A DNA stretch of 58,594 nt from Alteromonas lipotrueiana (GTDB lineage Bacteria; Pseudomonadota; Gammaproteobacteria; Enterobacterales; Alteromonadaceae). The DNA is taken from contig NZ_JAESDK010000024.1 in NCBI RefSeq assembly GCF_019249245.1, positions 1 to 58,594 on the forward strand. The letters are read 5' to 3'. How positions within the stretch are numbered: position 1 is the stretch's first letter; each line of letters starts with the position of its first letter. The position numbers and the translations under genes are program-made. The notes below the pieces were generated by a model. It saw nothing but the letters and a program-made list of their open reading frames with translations. It was not told where the DNA came from and searched no databases. This document shows positions 44,068 to 53,700 of this stretch, one piece after another.

Positions 44068-45768
44068 ATGGAAATAAGTAAAGTTGACCTAAGTGGTTAT
44101 AGAAATTTTAAGAATGCATCCGTTAACTTCCAATACGATAGTCTATTGATAGGGGCCAATGATGTCGGAAAAAGTAACCTTCTCCATGCTCTGCGAATTC
44201 TGTTAGATAAAAATTTATCCGAGGCTGATATTGAGCCATCAGAAACTGATTTTTATACGAGCAAAGTTGCATCCTGCAACGAAATAGTAATAACAATTTA
44301 TTTTAAGAATGTAACTGAGGACGCCGTACTGTCAGTACTTAAGGGGGCTGTCAGCGATGAGGGGGAGTGTATTTTTCAGTACAATGCCCATTTGTCTGAT
44401 TTGAGTTATCGTCTATTCATTGGACATCAAATTGACCAACTTGAAGAGGTAAATAGTCGGTTTTACTTGCGGTACGTGAATCTCAACTACATGGAATCAC
44501 AAAGAGATTTAGAAAAGTACATTGCAAAAGAAAAGCGGAAATTGCTTAAAACTTCTTTTGCCTCTTTGTCTGAACAGCAACTCGAAGAAGACAAAGAGTT
44601 AATGGATGAAATTAGTCAGGATTTGCTGGATTTAAACGAAAAGGTTTCTCAACTTGTCTATGTTGACCAAGCGACGTCAGAGGTCAATACCGAACTAAAA
44701 AAGCTATCCAATCAACACCTCAATTACAATGTGCAATTGGATACAGGTGCCATACAGGTGAGTGATTTTGTCGATAGATTGAAGTTAGGAGCGAGTACTA
44801 ATGGCTCCTCCGTGACCCTTGGAGGAGATGGCAGAAATAATCAGATATTATTAGCTCTTTGGAAAGCGAAGAGCATAAGGGAGCATGCTGTAGACCACGA
44901 AGTAGTCTTTTACGTGGTAGAAGAACCTGAAGCGCACTTACATCCTCATCAGCAAGGTCGAATGACCAACTACTTGATCAATGAACTGCCGGGTCAAACG
45001 ATAATATCGACCCATTCCTCTCGAATAGCAACAAACTTTAAGCCTGACTCAATTATCAGATTGCTAAGTAAGGATAATTCAACGGTTGCTGCCAGTGGTG
45101 GTTGCTCAGATTGCATTGAGCAGGGGTTTGAAGATATGAGTTATCGCATGAGCATCATTCCGGCGGAAGCATTTTTTTCGAGTGGTGTATTGTTGGTTGA
45201 AGGTCCTTCGGAAGAATTGCTCTACCATGCTCTTGCTAAATCACTAGACATAGATTTGGATTACCTGAACCTGTCCATTCTTTGTGTAAACGGCATTTCT
45301 TTCAAAGTTTATGTGAAAATTTTAGATGCTTTAGAAATACCGTGGGTGATGCGAACCGATAATGATGTTTCAAAAGTTCCTAAAAAGAACGAATGGCAGT
45401 ACGCAGGAATGAATCGGTGCTTGGCAATTATAGGGGATGACCCGGAAGAACACTCGGACAAAGAAGTTACAGCAAAAAATACTTTAGAGAACGGATTGTG
45501 GAAGGAAGTGGCGGATTACGTCGAGCAAGATGACATTTTCTTGGCACGCATCGATCTGGAAACTGATTTAGTTGAAGAACTTGGGAAAAAAGTTTTAACA
45601 GCGCTTGGGAAGAAAACAGAAGAATCCGCTATTAAGCATCTTCAGGATAAAAAAGCGCTACATATAAGAGAGCTTTTGAAAGACATTTCTGGAGACTTGA
45701 AAAGTATATCTGGAGGTCAGTTAGCCAAGCCACTTCACGCTCTTGTAGAGCTGGTAGCGTTAACCTGA
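44068..45768 (+). CDS. gajA: GajA: Gabija OLD-family ATPase-TOPRIM nuclease
   Basis: The 566-aa protein (GajA of Bacillus cereus is 578 aa, from memory) has an ABC-type ATPase with Walker A GANDVGKSN (~29-37), Walker B VVEEPEAHLHP (~294) and STHSSRI, then a TOPRIM domain with LLVEGPSEELLYHAL (~374) and RTDND (~430). GajA nicks or cuts DNA when nucleotides are depleted. It is followed by the UvrD-like GajB with a TGATG overlap, the standard Gabija arrangement. AAGG precedes the ATG. Confidence 0.92.
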   Translation: MEISKVDLSGYRNFKNASVNFQYDSLLIGANDVGKSNLLHALRILLDKNLSEADIEPSETDFYTSKVASCNEIVITIYFKNVTEDAVLSVLKGAVSDEGECIFQYNAHLSDLSYRLFIGHQIDQLEEVNSRFYLRYVNLNYMESQRDLEKYIAKEKRKLLKTSFASLSEQQLEEDKELMDEISQDLLDLNEKVSQLVYVDQATSEVNTELKKLSNQHLNYNVQLDTGAIQVSDFVDRLKLGASTNGSSVTLGGDGRNNQILLALWKAKSIREHAVDHEVVFYVVEEPEAHLHPHQQGRMTNYLINELPGQTIISTHSSRIATNFKPDSIIRLLSKDNSTVAASGGCSDCIEQGFEDMSYRMSIIPAEAFFSSGVLLVEGPSEELLYHALAKSLDIDLDYLNLSILCVNGISFKVYVKILDALEIPWVMRTDNDVSKVPKKNEWQYAGMNRCLAIIGDDPEEHSDKEVTAKNTLENGLWKEVADYVEQDDIFLARIDLETDLVEELGKKVLTALGKKTEESAIKHLQDKKALHIRELLKDISGDLKSISGGQLAKPLHALVELVALT

Positions 45769-47378
45769 TGCCTTTTAACCCAACAGAACAGCAAAAGCAG
45801 GCAATTGCGTATCCTGATTCACTGGTTGTAACAGCATGTCCCGGTAGTGGAAAAACTACTGTTATGTCAGAAAAAATTAGTGATGTTTTGACTTTGAATC
45901 AAAAATATCAAGGCGTTATCGGAATAACTTTCACAAAGAAAGCTAGTGCAGAATTGAAGAAGCGGTGTAGTTCAAACGCAAAAGACTTAAAGAGCAGCTT
46001 CTTTGGAACCATAGATAGCTTTTGTTATCAGGAGTTGATTGTTCCTTTTCTTTCGAGGCTTTGGGGAAGTAACTCTAAAAAATGCGCAGTAGTTAAAAGG
46101 CTCAGCGATGATCAAGCCGCACTGTTTGAGAGAAAATATAATTCACCGAATATCCAAGAGCTGGATAATGATGTTGGGTTCAAACAGTTATATTTACAAA
46201 ACACGCTGTGGATGTCCTCTTTTTCTGCGCTTGCTGTGTTTATTCTTAGGGAGTCAGTTGCTGCGCAGAATTATATTTCTGCCAAATATACTCATGTTTT
46301 TATGGATGAGTATCAAGATAGCTCGTTAGCACAACATGAGCTGTTTTTGACACTGAAGGATCTTGGTTTAGTAGCCACAGCAGTGGGTGATACTGATCAA
46401 TCAATTTTTCGCTTTCGAGGTAGCCGTCCAGAACTTTTAGACCGGCTTATTAAGTCGCCGGATTTCAAGCACATTCATCTAGGCAAGAATCATCGTTGTC
46501 ATCCATCTATTACAAACTATGCAAATCGCCTATTAGATCCTGATTGCGATCTATTGGATACAGACAATATTAGGGTGGCACGTTATGTATTGGACGGATT
46601 GCCTTTTGACGCTGCAAACAAGGTTTCAGAATGGATTATGAGGTGGGTTCGAGAAGAGAAAATTGCAGGGCCTTCTAAAGTTGCAATTTTGGCCAGAACT
46701 GCGAGGGTTTTGAATAGCGTTTGCGAAGGTCTTACATGTGACTACAGGCTAGTGTCAGACACCCCTCTAGACGACATCGGCGCTGATTGCTCCGATTTAT
46801 TTTCAGAGTTATTAAGTTATAAACATGGTGCAATACAATCTGCCCAAACTGTTTTAGACTCGATTTCAGTCAGGTATTTTCTGAGTGGCAAAGAGCAAAG
46901 TGTTGTACTCCAATTCATAAAGTCTATTCGACAAAAAAGTGATGAAGAGTTTTTAGAAGCAGCTCTGTTGTTAGCTGGCGAGATTGGTTTGCCAGTTAAA
47001 GTAGAAACTATTGAAGCGACGAAGACAATTCAAACATCAGAATCCATCCTGAAGATGTTTCGCCCAGAGAACGAAGGCGAAGTTCAGGTAATGACATTAC
47101 ACAAGTCTAAGGGGCTAGAGTTTGATGTAGTTATCCATTTCGGGCTAGAGGAATGGGTGTTTCCATATCGCGAATTTTCAAGGGATTACAACAATCCTAT
47201 ATATCCTGACCTTGGACAGGAAACCAACCTACACTATGTTGGAATTACAAGAGCTGAGAGACTATGCATCTTGATACAGACTGCGTTGCGGCAAAATAGC
47301 GCAGGGAAAATTAGCAATGCGCAACCGTCGTACTTCCTCTCTCTTCCTCAGCTTGAAGGGTTATATAATCGTCATTAG
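45768..47378 (+). CDS. gajB: GajB: Gabija UvrD-family helicase
   Basis: The 536-aa superfamily 1 helicase has motifs I TACPGSGKTTVM, II FMDEYQDSSLAQ, III VGDTDQSIFRFRGS, V VMTLHKSKGLEFDVVIHF and VI LHYVGITRAERLC. Its ATG shares the A of the GajA stop (TGATG), so the pair is coupled. GajB senses DNA ends and works with GajA as one complex against phages. The gene ends 23 bp from the convergent recD-like gene with no clear terminator between. Confidence 0.92.
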   Translation: MPFNPTEQQKQAIAYPDSLVVTACPGSGKTTVMSEKISDVLTLNQKYQGVIGITFTKKASAELKKRCSSNAKDLKSSFFGTIDSFCYQELIVPFLSRLWGSNSKKCAVVKRLSDDQAALFERKYNSPNIQELDNDVGFKQLYLQNTLWMSSFSALAVFILRESVAAQNYISAKYTHVFMDEYQDSSLAQHELFLTLKDLGLVATAVGDTDQSIFRFRGSRPELLDRLIKSPDFKHIHLGKNHRCHPSITNYANRLLDPDCDLLDTDNIRVARYVLDGLPFDAANKVSEWIMRWVREEKIAGPSKVAILARTARVLNSVCEGLTCDYRLVSDTPLDDIGADCSDLFSELLSYKHGAIQSAQTVLDSISVRYFLSGKEQSVVLQFIKSIRQKSDEEFLEAALLLAGEIGLPVKVETIEATKTIQTSESILKMFRPENEGEVQVMTLHKSKGLEFDVVIHFGLEEWVFPYREFSRDYNNPIYPDLGQETNLHYVGITRAERLCILIQTALRQNSAGKISNAQPSYFLSLPQLEGLYNRH

Positions 47379-47401
47379 AAATTGATTCTTACCAGAATAT
47401 T

Positions 47402-49630
47402 TTAATTTGATCTGCTTTCCAATTTAGAGACGCTAAAACCATGCGCAATTTCTAAATGTCGAGGTTTTCCTTTTATTGCAGACGATAAAACATCCCTAGA
47501 ACCCACAAATACCGCCAACTTCTTACTCCTTGTCAAAGCAGTATAAATAAGCGAACGATCTAACAACTTGCTTCTCACAGCACAACTTACGATCACCGAC
47601 TCGTATTCACTGCCTTGACTCTTATGCACGGAAATGGCGTATGCCAGTTGCAAGCCCAGCACCAAACATTGCTCTTTAGTCAAAAAATAACTTCCGTTTT
47701 CAAACGCCACCTCAATACGCGGTTGTCCATCTTCACTCAAAACAATGCGCTTGATCACGCCTGAAGACCCATTAAAGAGCGATAACTCATATTGATTTCT
47801 AGTCACGATCACTGGATCGTTTTCCAGAAAAGCAATATTCCCAACTCTGAATATTGGTCTGCTTTTTTCTATCTCCCAGACATCAAGCTCTTCATCCTTT
47901 TTCCCAAGATTCATCAGAAACTGCATCGCCCCATTCAAACTATGGACATTGTCCTGCATGCGCTCCGCCGCATGGGGACTAATAATCTGACATGAAACCT
48001 TCGACATCACTTGACCAACAGCCCTGATTATTGACTTTTGATCACCTTCGCAATCCAAAAAATACACGCCTTCTCGCTGTCCTTTCCATGTCGGAATATC
48101 AACTCTAGAACCCGCTCTTACTTGCATAGCCATTTGGTGGATTGGGCTGTCCTGAGTCTGACGGTGAACCTGAGTCAAGTAAGAGGTAGGAACTTTTCCA
48201 ATAAGCACATGAAAGAAAAGACCAAACCCTACAGGGCTTAACTGCGCGTTATCGCCAACGAGCACAAGTCGGTAATCCCACCCAGACAAAGCATTCAAAA
48301 GTCGGTTTGCCAGAGCTATATCCACCATACTTGCTTCATCAATGATAACTACAAGCGTCCTGTCAACTCCCCGGTCACTTGTACCAATAAGCCGTTGCGA
48401 TTTGATTGCGTCAATAGCACCATGAATCGTAAAACAGTGTCCCTTCATGCCAGTAACGTGCTCTAAACGCTGCTTTGCCTTTCCTGCCAGAGCAGTGAGC
48501 ACCGTTATGCTTCCCAATCGCTGAAAAATCTCAGCAATTGTTTTAATGACAGTCGTTTTTCCCGTTCCGCCAAACCCGGTTATGACTGAAATACTCGAAC
48601 TCACTGCCAGCCTTACCGCAGATACTTGCTCTGAAGTCAAACTCACGGAGCCGACACTCTCCATTTTCTTCAATAGTCGGTCTATCTTGTCGTTTTCAAT
48701 ATTCTCATTTGACTTATCCCATAACCCAGCAACATGTTTCTCTAGGCTGCTCTCAATTACCGCTGCGCCTAATGACTGAAACATCAAATTGCCAGCAGAA
48801 GAGATAAATGAGCAGATCGCTTTTTTCTGACAGGTCGCTTGCATCGCCTTATTCGCTAAAACGTCACTCTTCAGTAACTTGCTGAGTCGTGATAAAAGCT
48901 CAGACTTTGGGATTGCTGTGTCACCAGTTTCTAACGCCAGATAAAATATAAACTCCGTTGCACCGATAAGTCGTTGCTCAGCATCTTTAGAAAACTTCAG
49001 TGCTTTCCCAGTCTTATCCACATTGCGCCATATACTCGGACTCGACGGAAAGAATGCTAGCAGGGAGTAAGGATTTGCTTGGATCCTATCAACAGCATCG
49101 TATTTGAAAACTCGGTCTACATAACCAAATAGTGAGACAGGAATGTCGTACTCTATAAAAAAACGCAGTAATTTGGTTTCTTCTGATATTGGTGCCCATC
49201 GATTACAAAGCTCAATTGCTATTGGTTCAGCAATGCATGCAGTAAGTGATTTAATGTCCCTTCTGTCGATCAAATCTAACAATATCTTTTCATCGCCTAC
49301 ATGAGATATCAGCTTACTTATTTTTTGTTTACCAAGCCCAAAGCCCCTGAAGGCAGGGTGCTTTGAAAGGAATCTATTGAGATAGGTAGGAGAGGGTAGG
49401 CCACTAAATTGGCATTTAGAGACCCTTATCTGCTCACCATGATCACGATGGTGAGTTTGCATCCCTTCAATATAGTAAAACTCGCCTTTAACTGGCTCTC
49501 TCGTTAAAACCTTATAGTCTGCTACAAAGCGAAATTTCCGCTCACTACGCAATTCAGTACCAGTAAAAATGGCACCACCAATGCTTCCCAAGCTGACATA
49601 GTCAATCTGGGCCGTCGTTCGAAATATCAT
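47402..49630 (-). CDS. RecD-like (RecD2-type) DNA helicase of the recombinase operon
   Basis: The 742-aa superfamily 1B helicase has Walker A GFGGTGKTTVIK, motif II VVIIDEASMVDIALANRLL, motif III LVGDNAQLSPVGFG, motif V AYAISVHKSQGSEYESVIVS and motif VI LIYTALTRSKKL. Its ATG at 49630 overlaps the previous stop as ATGA; a TTG at 49636 is an alternative. It is the last gene of the minus-strand operon with the two tyrosine recombinases, so a role in processing or moving the element's DNA is likely. The N-terminal ~270 residues differ from RecD2 of other bacteria by eye. Confidence 0.88.
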   Translation of the reverse strand: MIFRTTAQIDYVSLGSIGGAIFTGTELRSERKFRFVADYKVLTREPVKGEFYYIEGMQTHHRDHGEQIRVSKCQFSGLPSPTYLNRFLSKHPAFRGFGLGKQKISKLISHVGDEKILLDLIDRRDIKSLTACIAEPIAIELCNRWAPISEETKLLRFFIEYDIPVSLFGYVDRVFKYDAVDRIQANPYSLLAFFPSSPSIWRNVDKTGKALKFSKDAEQRLIGATEFIFYLALETGDTAIPKSELLSRLSKLLKSDVLANKAMQATCQKKAICSFISSAGNLMFQSLGAAVIESSLEKHVAGLWDKSNENIENDKIDRLLKKMESVGSVSLTSEQVSAVRLAVSSSISVITGFGGTGKTTVIKTIAEIFQRLGSITVLTALAGKAKQRLEHVTGMKGHCFTIHGAIDAIKSQRLIGTSDRGVDRTLVVIIDEASMVDIALANRLLNALSGWDYRLVLVGDNAQLSPVGFGLFFHVLIGKVPTSYLTQVHRQTQDSPIHQMAMQVRAGSRVDIPTWKGQREGVYFLDCEGDQKSIIRAVGQVMSKVSCQIISPHAAERMQDNVHSLNGAMQFLMNLGKKDEELDVWEIEKSRPIFRVGNIAFLENDPVIVTRNQYELSLFNGSSGVIKRIVLSEDGQPRIEVAFENGSYFLTKEQCLVLGLQLAYAISVHKSQGSEYESVIVSCAVRSKLLDRSLIYTALTRSKKLAVFVGSRDVLSSAIKGKPRHLEIAHGFSVSKLESRSN

Positions 49631-50088
49631 TCCCAAGTAAAGCGCCTTCTCCCGTCATCAAGCATCGATTCCATTGAAAGCTGTGCTTCTTGACGCGCCA
49701 ACTCATAGCGGCTGACTTCTTGTTCTAGTTTCTCTATTATTTCTCTTTGCTTCTCTATTTCAGCCGTCGCTCTCGCTAATGCTCTCGATAAGTCTGGACT
49801 ACCTTTGATGCCCGAAGCATGGTTTGGAGTCCGCTCTAGTGAAACAGAATTAGTCGGCACTTCTAAGCCTATGTCAGCTACTTTTTGATGCAACAGCGTA
49901 TTCAGATAAGAACCTCGCTTTTCAAAGGCCCCTCGCTTACAACCACACATTTCAGCGACATTGGATACATTGACAGCACCCAACTGGTTTGTGGGGAAAC
50001 GACGTCCACTGTCCAGTAGTTGCTGGCAGTACACATGAAAGTTCTGAACGATAAGCTCATGCTTAGCATTTGGCGATAGCTTATTCAT
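49627..50088 (-). CDS. Small coiled-coil protein of the recombinase operon
   Basis: The 153-aa protein has an N-terminal helical part with a helix-turn-helix-like stretch (NVSNVAEMCGCKRGAFEKRG) and a coiled coil at ~105-140 (ALARATAEIEKQREIIEKLE, then QEVSRYELARQEAQ). The ATG at 50088 follows AAGGGA. It overlaps the genes on both sides. A DNA-binding accessory role for recombination is plausible but not proven. Confidence 0.75.
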   Translation of the reverse strand: MNKLSPNAKHELIVQNFHVYCQQLLDSGRRFPTNQLGAVNVSNVAEMCGCKRGAFEKRGSYLNTLLHQKVADIGLEVPTNSVSLERTPNHASGIKGSPDLSRALARATAEIEKQREIIEKLEQEVSRYELARQEAQLSMESMLDDGRRRFTWE

Positions 50089-50740
50089 CACCTGATCCCT
50101 TATAGAGATAGCTGCTTAACAAGCCTGACTTCTCCAATTGTTCCTTACCCACCACAATGCTATCTGCGGTTTGCGAAGGGTCTTCAATTTGATTGTCATT
50201 GAAAACAAACACACCATCGGAGGCTTCAATCAAAGCCAGAATAATTTTATGACAAGCGTCTAGTGCAAGCGACTGGGCAACGTCGTCTGTTTCCGTCAAC
50301 GGTTTGTTGGGGAGAGATTTAACACTGCCAGCAATATTGGATGATTTGATAAATTTATTTAGCCGCTGATTCTCATCGTTGAGTTCATCTATTTTCAACT
50401 CAAGTTCAAATATTCTCGCTACGTGCTCGCTGTATTGGTTCTCCAAGTTCTGACTTTGAAGGTGTTTTTCAAGTTCGCGCTTGTAGGTTTCATTCTTCGT
50501 GGATATTGTCGGTGCAGTGATCTTGCCTTTTGGCTTGGCAAAAATCTCTGGGTATTCTTCCTTTAATATTAGATTCACTTCATTAGAAACATATTGAGAA
50601 AGCTGCCAGAGATTGGGAAAAGACATTTTCCACGCCTTAACATTTTCTAGTACCCGCTTGATGAGTTCCAATCTAAGGTCAACTTTCTCGGTCTGGTGAT
50701 CACCAAAGCGATTCTCTCCCTTCTTGGCTCCTCTAGGCAT
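50081..50740 (-). CDS. Coiled-coil accessory protein of the recombinase operon (GmtX-like?)
   Basis: The ATG at 50740 follows GGAGG by 6 nt; an in-frame extension to 50776 exists. The 219-aa protein starts basic (MPRGAKKGENRFGDHQTEKV) and holds a coiled coil at ~125-160 (ARIFELELKIDELNDENQRL). It overlaps the 1367-aa recombinase gene by 8 bp and the next gene by 8 bp. It resembles the third small member of recombinase trios such as Gamma-Mobile-Trio, from memory only. Confidence 0.7.
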   Translation of the reverse strand: MPRGAKKGENRFGDHQTEKVDLRLELIKRVLENVKAWKMSFPNLWQLSQYVSNEVNLILKEEYPEIFAKPKGKITAPTISTKNETYKRELEKHLQSQNLENQYSEHVARIFELELKIDELNDENQRLNKFIKSSNIAGSVKSLPNKPLTETDDVAQSLALDACHKIILALIEASDGVFVFNDNQIEDPSQTADSIVVGKEQLEKSGLLSSYLYKGSGDE

Positions 50741-53700
50741 TGACGGCCTCCAACAGGTTGGCACGTGGACGAACATGAAGAGGTTGCGATAACTGCCTTG
50801 TAGCCTCCTCTAAGGTAATACCTCTGGTCTCCGTAAATGCCCTCAATATCCCACGAAATTCATCCAGTAAATCGTAGCCCGTCGGTTCATCGAGCAGTTT
50901 TTCGAAATGTTTTTCATTGATCAGGATTTTCTTTCTGATCTTCGATATCTTTCCTTTTAATTGTGGTGTGAAGTACTCTTTGAATGACTGAGCATCCTGT
51001 ATGCGAACCAATAATTGAGTCACTTCATTGTTTTCGATTTTTCCCTCAGCATAGTGCTGCATGAGCATATCGGGCTTAGCCACAAAGAATTCATTCGGCG
51101 AGTTCGCTTCTCTGGCTCTCAATGCCTGTAAATTGTCTTCAAGGATTTGATAGGTGTAGATCCATGCTGCAAGCTCCCGTGAAATCATCACCACTTCGGC
51201 TTCCATTACCTGCAAAGCTGCCTTATCCGCTCCTTCTTCTTTTGCTTCTCTAATGCTATCGCGTTTCTCAACCATTTCATCGAACAGCTTACGAATATGA
51301 GCCAGTATTCGCGGAATGTTATCTACTGTCTTGATTGAGTAGTAACACTGTCCGCATTGCATTTCACCAACATCTTGCTTGATATCATCTGGGCATTTAC
51401 CCCCAAAAGGACATATGTGTGTTGGCATGATAGCTAGATTGGAAACAGGTGTGATATTCAATAGAGGTATACCACCCTTGATGGTTTCACCTTTGCTTTC
51501 CGTTGTAAAACTCATCGCACCATAATCTCGCACCAGCAACGATGGGTCGCGCTCAATTATCTCTTTCAGCTTAGCTTGTAACGCTGCTCTATTGCTCTCG
51601 CTCAGGCTCTTTGAACCGACATTTTTAGAGTAAGCACCACTCAACATTAACAATTGATTGAAATCGCCAATTTCTTGTAAGTATTCAGGATCTATCTGGA
51701 TATAGTAGGAGAGTACTGCGGTGCTTTCATGTCCTGTAATAAACTCCTTAATTGCTTCTGGTGGGAGAACTTTTATCCTGTCGCTGGCAACAGAGCTGCG
51801 CGTACCGTGTGGGGTGAAGGGTGTCTCATATTTCCCATTAAAGTAAAACGCACCTTTGAGCGCTGCTTGCCAGATGTCCGAATAGTTTTGATGTTTATTT
51901 TCATCTTTATAGGCGTCAAATTCTGCAAGTAACATATCTGTTGGTTTGCCTTCAGGATTTGCTGAGGCTACTGCATCAAAAACACGTTGATTGACCTGTT
52001 CTCGTGCCGATTCAATGACGTCGAGTGACTGTTGCGGCGTTTCGCCCAACAAATCTACGTCAGGGATCTCAGAGAGTTGAATGAACAGATCGAAGAAAAA
52101 TAGCATTCGTCGATACTGTTTAGCGACACTGCTGTCAGAAATGACGTTTGGTTCAAATTTTGTAGCATCTAGAGTATTAAAAAGTGAACGGATTTTACCG
52201 TGCGGGGACCCTTCGTGGTCGTTGTACCACAGGGAAGGAACTTCGACCTCGATTCTGTCCTGAAAGGCTTTTAAACGTCTAAGGAGATTGAGAACGCGAC
52301 TACTGACGTATGGCTGCCACGGGATCGTTTTTACTTTGTCGCTGCCGACTTCAATCGAGTCCGATTCGTTTGTTAATGCATAATTAACGAGTAATTCCCC
52401 AATGTAGTTTCTTTGGGAATGGTGGCCGTTAACGTCGAAGTTGTCACGGTCAAGCCAACGAATGTGAATATGTCGCAGCCCCGTCTCTAGTGCCACGAGA
52501 TTTTCAAAGAGTGTCTGAAACTGAGGGTAACTTTTAATATTGCTTTCTTTTCCCATCAGAGTTTCGGTAGTAAGGCTGGCCGGGACCAAATATAGAGGAT
52601 AAAAAGTGCCGTCAATCGAAACGAGTGGCACATAACCAACTTCCTGTGTGTCGTATACAAGCCGACGGTTGGAGGCACCCTCAACGAAGTGATTGTTGGT
52701 GACCAGATACCAGTAAAACTCACAGACTGATGAAAAGAATGAATGAATATAAGAAAACTGAGAGCCTAGAAAGGCTTGTTTATCAGTTTTGTCTCTTCGA
52801 GGCGCATTAACATAATCAAGCTCAACAATAGGATTTCTGAAACCGGATATATCTGCGACTTCATGATGAGTGTCTATTAACCAATCAAAGAATGTTGAGA
52901 TTGCTCGCAAGTTAATATTAAAGCCATTATTGCTCAACGTCATCTTGAGTTTATGTTTAAGAGAATGGGTGATTAAGTTATTCCCAATAAAGTGAAATCT
53001 CTTGAACTCGTTGGGTGTTTTCGGAATAAGGTCGCTGGATTTACCAAATTCTCGCGGTAGATCAACAGAGACATACTGTAAAAGTTTTCCGAGTGCTGTA
53101 ATGTACCGATTCTCTGACGAATAACCTTTGTTTCGTCTTTCTTCTAAATATTGATTAATCAGGTATTTCCATCTGAAACCGAGATCTTTATCGGCTTTTT
53201 GAACAGATGTCTTCTTGATAAGTGTAGCCACATTGGTATCTGAAATTATCTCGCTCAAATCTTCGAGTGAGTATTGGCAACGCTCAGGAGCAACTGTTAG
53301 AAATGCTTCTAGAAGCTCAAACAAGGGAAGGCTGACGTTAGAGCGTGAGCTGATTGAACGCGCCTGATAAAGAATTTGATACTCTAATGCATCTTCACAA
53401 GTGATGTCTTGGACGCGCCGCCAATTACAAGACAGAACAGCTTTGTGAAGGAATTTAGGCGACCTAACACGGTTTACTATTTCTGGAGGTAACGCATCAA
53501 AATCCCAAATGAGGCGCAGTACTTCAGGAAATCGTACAGAAGTAGTCGCTAAAGCTTTCCGTGTAGCAATATCAAAAGTTAGGGGTAGTAGGACGGCCTC
53601 AACGTTATACAACTCAACAAAGAAAATTCGTATACCAGATTTGAAATTGTCGGAACGCAGTTCGTCCCAATCAGATAGTTGCTCTTCATCACCTAAAAAA

